Positions 6,825-11,783 of a DNA stretch of 11,783 nt are shown piece by piece. Source of the DNA: Clostridiales bacterium (GTDB lineage Bacteria > Bacillota > Clostridia > Saccharofermentanales > Saccharofermentanaceae); assembly GCA_017612755.1 (NCBI GenBank), contig JAGAFH010000232.1:1-11783 (forward strand). Reading direction: 5' to 3'. The notes beneath the pieces were generated by a model. The model worked only from the letters and a program-made list of their open reading frames with translations. It was not told where the DNA came from and ran no database searches. Position numbers and translations under genes: made by a program. Position 1 is the first letter of the stretch; the number at the start of each line of letters is the position of its first letter.

Positions 6825-7382
6825 ATGAGCAAGATCACCATATTCATTACAGACGGCACAGAGGAGACGGAGTGCCTTACAACAGTAGATCTTATGAGAA
6901 GGGCCGGAGTAGATACCGAACTGGTATCCGCCGGAAGTGAAAGAAAGATAATAAGCTCCCACAAGGTCACTATCGAAGCAGATAAGACGATAGACGAAGC
7001 AGATTACGAAGATTCCGACATGATCTTTATCCCCGGAGGGATGCCCGGCGTTACCAACTTCCTGGAAAATGAGAAGCTTATAGATCTGGTTAAGGACTTC
7101 TATAACAGGGGCAAGTTCGTATCCGCTGTATGCGCAGGACCTTCAGTCCTTGGAAAGGCCGGTATCCTGGAAGGAAAGAGAGCTACATGTTTCCCCGGAT
7201 GGGAAGATAAGCTCACCGGAGCAACCTACACTGCAGAAGGAGTTACCACTGACGGTAAGATCATCACCGGTAGAGGCCTGGGCTTCTCCATAGAGCTGGG
7301 ACTTGAGCTTATAAAGGTCCTGGAAGGAGAAGAAAAGGCGGCAGATATCAGAAGAAGGATCCAGCATCCGGATACGATCTGA
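6825..7382 (+). CDS. DJ-1/PfpI family protein
   Basis: This 185-residue protein has the length and fold pattern of the DJ-1/PfpI superfamily, which includes deglycase or glyoxalase III-like enzymes, chaperones and redox-stress proteins. The N-terminal strand leads into TDGTEETE, where Glu16 is the expected acidic partner. PGGMPG is at 70-75. The nucleophile elbow AVCAGPSVLGKAGIL at 101-115 places the reactive Cys at 103, followed by RATCFPG at 119-125. GRGLGFSIELGLELI near 149-163 is the usual closing motif. It is closest to the DJ-1 (YajL/ThiJ) branch, so it is probably cytoplasmic and may protect against carbonyl or oxidative damage; the substrate is not known. The start is set by GGGAGG 5 bases before ATG. 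The stop lies 2 bases from the stop of the opposite-strand gene. Confidence 0.93.
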   Translation: MSKITIFITDGTEETECLTTVDLMRRAGVDTELVSAGSERKIISSHKVTIEADKTIDEADYEDSDMIFIPGGMPGVTNFLENEKLIDLVKDFYNRGKFVSAVCAGPSVLGKAGILEGKRATCFPGWEDKLTGATYTAEGVTTDGKIITGRGLGFSIELGLELIKVLEGEEKAADIRRRIQHPDTI

Positions 7383-7384
7383 GA

Positions 7385-8560
7385 TCACTTCTTTTTCTTT
7401 CCGATCATTACCCATCGGAAGAATTTGAAACCGATATTCAAAGGGAAGGGGCGGAGTTCTTTATCCGCCTTTTTCAGCATCTGACGTATCTCTATATTCT
7501 GGGGACAGTGTTTCTCGCACTTCCCGCATCCGATACAGAGAGTGGCATCAGCCGGATCTTTCCTTATGGCGATCATATGGAAATAATCTTCTCTTCCACG
7601 GGTCTTATTAGCTGTATACATATGGTTATAAGCGGAGAATATTGCCGGGATATCTACGCCTTTCGGACAGGGCATACAGTATCTGCATCCGGTGCAGTTT
7701 ACTTTTATCTTCTCGTTGATATGGCCCTTTACCTTCTCGATAAGACCGAACTCCGAAGGGCCGAAGGCTCCTGCAACTACAGAAGATGCAGTCCTACAGT
7801 TTTCCTCTATCATGGCTATGGAGTTCATTCCCGACAGAACGCAGGTGACATTCTCCTGATCCCAGAGCCATCGGAAGGACCATTCGGCAGCCGTATATCC
7901 GTGGGGATCTGAAGCGATCTCAGCTTTTGCTTTTTCAGGAAGAAGATCTACCAGCTTTCCGCCTCTTAAGGGTTCCATTATCATCACCGGGATCCCCTTT
8001 GCTCCTGCGGCATCTACGCCGATACGGCCTGCCTGGGTAACTTCGTCCATGTAGTTATACTGGACAAGACACATCTCCCAGTCGTAGGCATTTAATATCT
8101 CAAGGAACATATCCGTATTGCCGTGGAAGGAAAAGCCTATATGTCTTATCCGGCCTGAAGCTTTTTTCTCTTCTATCCAGTCAATGACTCCGAGGGAAAC
8201 AAGACGCTCCCACTGGGCCACGTCAGTTAAGTGGTGCATCAGATAGTAGTCCACATAGTCGGTCCGCAGACGGGAAAGCTCCTCGTTGAAATATTTATCC
8301 AGTGCGGCTTTATTCCTGACCATATACTGGGGAAGTTTGGTGGCGATCTTGATCTTATCCCTGATGCCGTTCTTCTCCACGATCTTTCCTAAGGCTTCTT
8401 CGCTTCCGGGATAGATATAGGCAGTATCGAAGTAGTTGATCCCCAGTTCATAGGCCCGCATGATCTCGGATTCGGCCTTCTGGAGGTCGATCTTGTTGCC
8501 TTTTGTAGTGAAACGCATACATCCGTAGCCCAGAATGGATATATCTTTTCTATACTGCAT
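7385..8560 (-). CDS. aldo/keto reductase with C-terminal ferredoxin-type 4Fe-4S domain
   Basis: Residues 1-265 of this 391-residue protein form an aldo/keto reductase barrel. Visible parts are LGYGCMRF (10-17), the catalytic tetrad Asp45 and Tyr50 (YFDTAYIYPG), Lys75 (ATKLP) and His109/His110 (LMHH), then HIGFSFHG, VQYNYMD and the cofactor-end VLSGMNS. The C-terminal part carries two cysteine clusters: C289, C292, C295 and C298 (CxxCxxCxxCP), and C342, C345, C348 and C352 (CxxCxxCxxxCP). These are typical for two 4Fe-4S clusters, so it belongs to the Fe-S oxidoreductase branch common in anaerobes, possibly linking NAD(P)H or ferredoxin to a carbonyl substrate. The protein ends in GKKKK. The start has GGGAG about 8 bases upstream on the minus strand. 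No conventional terminator separates it from the convergent DJ-1 gene. Confidence 0.95.
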   Translation of the reverse strand: MQYRKDISILGYGCMRFTTKGNKIDLQKAESEIMRAYELGINYFDTAYIYPGSEEALGKIVEKNGIRDKIKIATKLPQYMVRNKAALDKYFNEELSRLRTDYVDYYLMHHLTDVAQWERLVSLGVIDWIEEKKASGRIRHIGFSFHGNTDMFLEILNAYDWEMCLVQYNYMDEVTQAGRIGVDAAGAKGIPVMIMEPLRGGKLVDLLPEKAKAEIASDPHGYTAAEWSFRWLWDQENVTCVLSGMNSIAMIEENCRTASSVVAGAFGPSEFGLIEKVKGHINEKIKVNCTGCRYCMPCPKGVDIPAIFSAYNHMYTANKTRGREDYFHMIAIRKDPADATLCIGCGKCEKHCPQNIEIRQMLKKADKELRPFPLNIGFKFFRWVMIGKKKK

Positions 8561-8582
8561 AATATCTCTCCCATAAGGTTTT

Positions 8583-8595
8583 GTTATATTATAAC
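8583..8595. promoter_or_regulatory. palindromic -10 region shared by divergent genes
   Basis: GTTATATTATAAC is a palindrome of 6-base arms around one central base, in the 63-base gap between the reductase (minus) and MATE-2 (plus). It reads as TATAAT on the minus strand and as TATATT preceded by TGT, or TATAAC, on the plus strand. A bidirectional promoter with overlapping -10 elements, or an operator covering both, fits the position. The -35 elements are weak on both sides. Confidence 0.45.
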
Positions 8596-8623
8596 TTTAG
8601 ATCAGAAGGAGATAAAAGGGTAA

Positions 8624-9970
8624 ATGAGCAGGTCGGACCACGATATGACAAAGGGAAACATATTCCTTCATATAGTCGCTTATGCCATCCCCATGATCCT
8701 CGGGAACTTCCTTCAGCTCACATATAACATGGCGGATTCCGTCATCATCAGTAAGCTTCTGGGAGAAGGTCCCCTTGCGGCTGTATCGGCCGTCAATCCC
8801 ATAATGACATTAATGATCCTTGGAGCCTCCGGCCTTGGCATGGGCGCTTCCATAATCATCGCCAGATTATATGGCGCGGAAGAATACAAAAAGCTCAAAA
8901 AGGAATATGCCACCACCGTGATCTTCGGCTTATTCTTCTCCCTGGCAGTCTTCCTGGCGGGATATCTGATGTCCCGGTATATCCTTGTCTGGACCAATAC
9001 TCCGGAAGAAGTAATACCTGAAGCCGTGACCTACTTAAGGATCATGTTCATAGGATTTCTCTTTACTTTCCAGTACAACATCATGTCCCACTCCTTAAGA
9101 GGCATCGGAAACTCCACCATGCCGGTAGTCTTTCTTGCTATCTCCTGCACCATCAATATAGGCCTGGATCTTCTCTTCATCGGCCACTTTAAGATGGGAG
9201 TGGAGGGAGCAGGCCTTGCCACCGTGATAGCGGAGGCCATATCCGTCGTCTGCTGTCTCATCTATATCGAAAAGAAAGTAAGCTTCTTCTCTTTAAGAAG
9301 AGAAGATCTGAAGATAGATAAGGGACTTCTTTCAAAGACCCTTTCCCTGGGCTCCATGACCGCCCTTCAGCAGGCTGCCCAGCCCATAGGAAAACTCTGC
9401 ATCCAGAGCGCCATCAACACCCGGGGCGTCACTACTATCGATGCCTTTAATGCGGTCTGCAGGGTAGATGATTTTGCATGTATCCCCGCCCAGAGCATAG
9501 GAAGCGGGATAATGACCTGCGCAGCCCAGAACAGGGGAGCGGGACTTCGAAAGAGAGTAAGGGAGTCCATCCAAAAAGGTCTTATTGTCTCCCTTTGTTA
9601 TTTCCCCATCATATGTATAACAGTACTTGTCCTTAAACATCCCCTCATGGTCCTTCTGGCTCCCAAGGGTGCCACGGAAATGATAGAGATGGGCGTAGGT
9701 TATCTGGCAGTAAAAGCCTGGATATTCCTTCTTGCCTGCATAGTCAACAGTATCCAGGGATATTTCAGGGGAATGGGAAAGATGCATATCGCCCTTATTT
9801 CCACCATACTTCAGATATCCATAAGAGCTGTGATAGTCTGGATCTGGGTCCCTAAGATGGGCATCATCGCCGAGGCATACGGCTGCGCCATCGGATGGAT
9901 CGCCCAGACCATATTCGAGTACGGATATTATTTCCTCACAAGAAAGAAACTTGAAGAAAAGATCGCCTAA
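8624..9970 (+). CDS. MATE family multidrug/cation antiporter (MATE-2)
   Basis: This 448-residue, very hydrophobic protein has the two-bundle MATE arrangement. Landmarks are AIPMILGNFLQLTYNMADSV near the start, GLGMGASIIIARLYG near 67-81, SLRGIGNSTMPVV near 158-170, and a second half beginning around residue 235 with SMTALQQAAQPIGKL. GYFRGMGKMHIAL near 380 matches the second-domain counterpart of the RGIGNS loop. It differs clearly from MATE-1 in this window, so it is not a recent duplicate. The Ala-rich motifs and start (MTKGNIFLHI) resemble the DinF/NorM-like clostridial group; the substrate is unknown. The ribosome site AAGGAG (8606-8611) is 12 bases from ATG, and AAAGGG at 8615-8620 is closer. 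It is divergent from the Fe-S reductase. Confidence 0.92.
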   Translation: MSRSDHDMTKGNIFLHIVAYAIPMILGNFLQLTYNMADSVIISKLLGEGPLAAVSAVNPIMTLMILGASGLGMGASIIIARLYGAEEYKKLKKEYATTVIFGLFFSLAVFLAGYLMSRYILVWTNTPEEVIPEAVTYLRIMFIGFLFTFQYNIMSHSLRGIGNSTMPVVFLAISCTINIGLDLLFIGHFKMGVEGAGLATVIAEAISVVCCLIYIEKKVSFFSLRREDLKIDKGLLSKTLSLGSMTALQQAAQPIGKLCIQSAINTRGVTTIDAFNAVCRVDDFACIPAQSIGSGIMTCAAQNRGAGLRKRVRESIQKGLIVSLCYFPIICITVLVLKHPLMVLLAPKGATEMIEMGVGYLAVKAWIFLLACIVNSIQGYFRGMGKMHIALISTILQISIRAVIVWIWVPKMGIIAEAYGCAIGWIAQTIFEYGYYFLTRKKLEEKIA

Positions 9971-9977
9971 AGAACCT

Positions 9978-10044
9978 CTCCGTATAGTAAAATATATTTA
10001 AGCCTTAAAAAGGCTAAGCGGTATGAATATTTTGAACACGGAGG
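9978..10044 (+). promoter_or_regulatory. glnA leader: -10-like sequences, small hairpin and possible ribosome-site pairing
   Basis: The gap after MATE-2 has no terminator. It holds overlapping -10-like boxes (TATAGT 9983-9988, TAAAAT 9988-9993, TATATT 9993-9998) without a clear -35. A 6-bp hairpin follows: AGCCTT 10001-10006 with AAGGCT 10010-10015. CTCCGT (9978-9983) could also pair with ACGGAG (10038-10043), part of the GGAGG ribosome site 7 bases before ATG. No T-box or known riboswitch pattern was recognised. Confidence 0.35.
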
Positions 10045-10051
10045 ATCTATT

Positions 10052-11482
10052 ATGAGCAAGACATTGCAGGATGTCCTCGCTATGATAAGCGAGAACGGAA
10101 TCAAGATGGTCGATTTCAAGCTTACTGACATCGACGGCAGATGGAGACACTTAAGCATTCCCGCAGAGAGACTTTCCGAGAAGACCATGACCCAGGGTAT
10201 CGGATTTGACGGCTCAAACTACGGCTATGCTCCCGTAGAGAACAGTGATATGGTCTTTGTTCCCGTACTGGATTCGGCAGTAGTGGACAGATATGCGGAA
10301 GTTCCTACTCTTTCCATGATCGGTGACGTAAAGGTCATCCAGATCCCCGAGAACAAACCCTTCGACCAGTATCCCAGAAATGTCGCCATAAGAGCTCTCG
10401 AGTACATGAAGGAGACAGGGGTTGCAGATGAGATGATCATCGGTCCTGAGTACGAATTCTATATCTTCAATACGGTCTCATACGAAGTCCTGCCTAACAG
10501 TGTTTCCTACGAAGTATTTGTAAAGCAGTCCCACTATGCATCCAACTCCTACGACAACAATAACGGTTATCAGATCCAGCACGGCAAGGGTTACCATATG
10601 GCTCTTCCCATGGACGCATGTAACGACTTAAGATCCAACATGTGCCTTGCCATGGAGGACTGGGGCATCCAGGTCAAGTACCACCATCCTGAAGTAGGCG
10701 GCTGCGGTCAGATGGAGATCGAGGTAGAGCTGGGTGATATGCTCAAGCTCGCTGACGATACCATGTCTGCCAAGTACGTCATCAAGAACGAAGCCGTAAA
10801 GGACGGAAGAACGGCAACACTTATGCCCAAGCCCTTAGGCAATGAAGCCGGCAACGGAATGCATGTCCATATGCTCCTGAAGAAAGATGGCCAGCCTGTC
10901 TTCTACGATCCCGACAACTACGCCCAGCTCAGCGATACGGCCATGTGGTTTATCGGAGGACTTCTGACCCACGCCAGATCCCTCTGCGCCATCACCAATC
11001 CTTCCACCAACTCCTACAAGAGACTGGTCCCCGGATTCGAGGCTCCCGTAACTATCGGTTATGCCATGGCCAACAGATCTGCAGTCATCAGGATCCCCGC
11101 CTATGCCAAGACTCCTGACACAAAGAGATTCGAGCTGAGAAACCCTGATGCCACATGTAATCCCTACTACGCTTATGCAGCCATCCTTATGGCAGGTCTT
11201 GACGGCATCAAGAACAAGATAGATCCCCACGAAAAGGGATGGGGTCCCTACGACTTTAACCTTTTCGACCTCTCCGAGGAAGAAAAGAAGAAGATCACAG
11301 GTCTTCCTTCAAGTCTCAGCGAAGCAATCGACGAACTGGAAAAGGACCACGACTACCTGACAGCCGGCGGCGTCTTCCCTGAAAGACTGATCGACCAGTA
11401 CATAAAGAGACTGAGAAAAGAAAACGAGGAGATCTCAAAGATCCCCCACCCGGCAGAATTCTCAAAGTACTACGACCTATAA
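10052..11482 (+). CDS. glnA: glutamine synthetase, type I
   Basis: This enzyme makes glutamine from glutamate, ammonia and ATP and is the central step of nitrogen assimilation; type I enzymes form dodecamers in the cytoplasm. The protein is 476 residues, near the 469 of the E. coli type and longer than the 444 of the Bacillus type. Signatures are FDGSNYGYAPVENSDMVFVP (52-71), GPEYEF with metal ligands Glu133 and Glu135, HHPEVGGCGQMEIE (211-224), the ATP-binding KPLGNEAGNGMHVHM (260-274), NSYKRLVPG (320-328) and RFELRNPD (359-366). At the place of the adenylylated Tyr (NLYDLPPEE in enteric enzymes) it reads NLFDLSEEE, with Phe405, so that control cannot operate. The start is set by GGAGG 7 bases upstream. 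A terminator lies about 115 bases after the stop, leaving a long 3' untranslated region. Confidence 0.97.
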   Translation: MSKTLQDVLAMISENGIKMVDFKLTDIDGRWRHLSIPAERLSEKTMTQGIGFDGSNYGYAPVENSDMVFVPVLDSAVVDRYAEVPTLSMIGDVKVIQIPENKPFDQYPRNVAIRALEYMKETGVADEMIIGPEYEFYIFNTVSYEVLPNSVSYEVFVKQSHYASNSYDNNNGYQIQHGKGYHMALPMDACNDLRSNMCLAMEDWGIQVKYHHPEVGGCGQMEIEVELGDMLKLADDTMSAKYVIKNEAVKDGRTATLMPKPLGNEAGNGMHVHMLLKKDGQPVFYDPDNYAQLSDTAMWFIGGLLTHARSLCAITNPSTNSYKRLVPGFEAPVTIGYAMANRSAVIRIPAYAKTPDTKRFELRNPDATCNPYYAYAAILMAGLDGIKNKIDPHEKGWGPYDFNLFDLSEEEKKKITGLPSSLSEAIDELEKDHDYLTAGGVFPERLIDQYIKRLRKENEEISKIPHPAEFSKYYDL

Positions 11483-11491
11483 CCTTTTCAT

Positions 11492-11532
11492 CAAGAATGC
11501 ATCAAATATTATGAATTCTTGATGCATTCTTG
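11492..11532. repeat. perfect 14-bp inverted repeat after glnA
   Basis: CAAGAATGCATCAA (11492-11505) is the exact reverse complement of TTGATGCATTCTTG (11519-11532), with a 13-base AT-rich loop. It begins 9 bases after the glnA stop. There is no T-tract behind it (CCGTTTCAC follows), so it is not a classical terminator. The motif TTGATGCA recurs at 11569-11576. It might be a 3' RNA stability hairpin, an operator or a mobile-element remnant. Confidence 0.8.
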
Positions 11533-11594
11533 CCGTTTCACATGAATTGCGCAAAAAAAGCCTGATTTTTGATGCAACCGTGATGACGCCCAAC

Positions 11595-11623
11595 AAAACC
11601 TCCGCAACCGCGGAGGCTTTTTT
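11595..11623 (+). terminator. intrinsic terminator of glnA
   Basis: CCTCCGC (11599-11605) pairs with GCGGAGG (11610-11616) around AACC, followed by C and six T residues. AAAA before the stem gives a shorter T-run on the opposite strand, so it could act in both directions. Confidence 0.93.
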
Positions 11624-11651
11624 GAGATCATTATTTGTTCTAAGTAGCGTG

Positions 11652-11680
11652 TTGAATTTCTCAAGAAAGCTAGATAAAAT
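11652..11680 (+). promoter_or_regulatory. sigma-A promoter for the downstream edge gene
   Basis: TTGAAT (11652-11657) and TAAAAT (11675-11680) are exactly 17 bases apart, directly after the glnA terminator. The predicted start near 11687 gives a leader of about 53 bases containing AGCAC-GCAT-GTGCT, a 5-bp hairpin at 11701-11714. Confidence 0.6.
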
Positions 11681-11739
11681 GAATGTGTAGGAGTTGTTTC
11701 AGCACGCATGTGCTTTCTTGCTTTATTTGGGGATAAGAT

Positions 11740-11783
11740 ATGCAGAACAATAGAGCTGTTTCATTACTTAGTACCATACTTTC
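11740..11783 (+). CDS. start of an unidentified protein, cut by the window end
   Basis: ATG at 11740 follows GGGGAT (11729-11734) at ribosome-site distance and gives 14 residues, MQNNRAVSLLSTIL, still open at the edge. This is too short to identify. A competing frame starts at ATG 11708, after TAGGAG at 11688-11693 (14 bases away), and is also open to the edge (MCFLALFGDKICRTIELFHY onward). The spacing of the ribosome site favours 11740, but the choice is uncertain. Confidence 0.4.
   Translation, partial: MQNNRAVSLLSTIL

Noticed and set aside
1076-9970. The two MATE genes as a recent duplication flanking a mobile segment
   Set aside because: The proteins differ throughout, and no transposase, integrase or flanking repeats were seen between them.

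Overview
The window looks like an ordinary chromosomal stretch of a Gram-positive anaerobe of the Clostridia, most likely a Lachnospiraceae-type gut or rumen bacterium. The evidence is the mix of families: a DUF4250 small protein, a clostridial-style secreted serpin, an aldo/keto reductase with a ferredoxin tail and a long clostridial type-I glutamine synthetase. Strong AGGAG ribosome sites and short gaps between genes fit too. This placement is inferred from gene content; no marker such as rRNA is present.

Layout. Bases 1-1017 hold the 3' part of an RlmI-like 23S rRNA methyltransferase. Bases 1076-3457 are a tight three-gene run: a MATE efflux protein, then endonuclease IV (nfo) overlapping it by 4 bases, then a 58-residue DUF4250 protein 1 base later. 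gpmI (phosphoglycerate mutase) follows with its own promoter and a strong terminator. Next comes an intergenic region of about 260 bases with three tandem 45-base hairpin elements, then a lipoprotein-like serpin and a DJ-1/PfpI protein. An Fe-S aldo/keto reductase lies on the minus strand, convergent with the DJ-1 gene and divergent from a second MATE gene. glnA follows, then a 14-bp inverted repeat, a clean terminator, and the promoter and start of a gene cut by the window edge.

The genes are mostly separate housekeeping or stress functions: glycolysis (gpmI), nitrogen assimilation (glnA), DNA repair (nfo), efflux (two MATE proteins) and redox or protein quality (DJ-1, aldo/keto reductase). 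No phage, transposase, CRISPR or defence locus was recognised, and I do not see a complete undescribed multi-gene system.

The most interesting material is non-coding. The 45-base element array keeps its nested pairing while its sequence varies. In addition, before MATE-1 and DJ-1 (and more weakly glnA) an inverted repeat masks the ribosome site while a promoter-like -10 lies upstream of or inside it, so that only read-through transcripts would fold. The serpin, with an Ala-Cys predicted scissile bond, and the glutamine synthetase, with Phe where the adenylylated Tyr would be, are the most notable protein observations.
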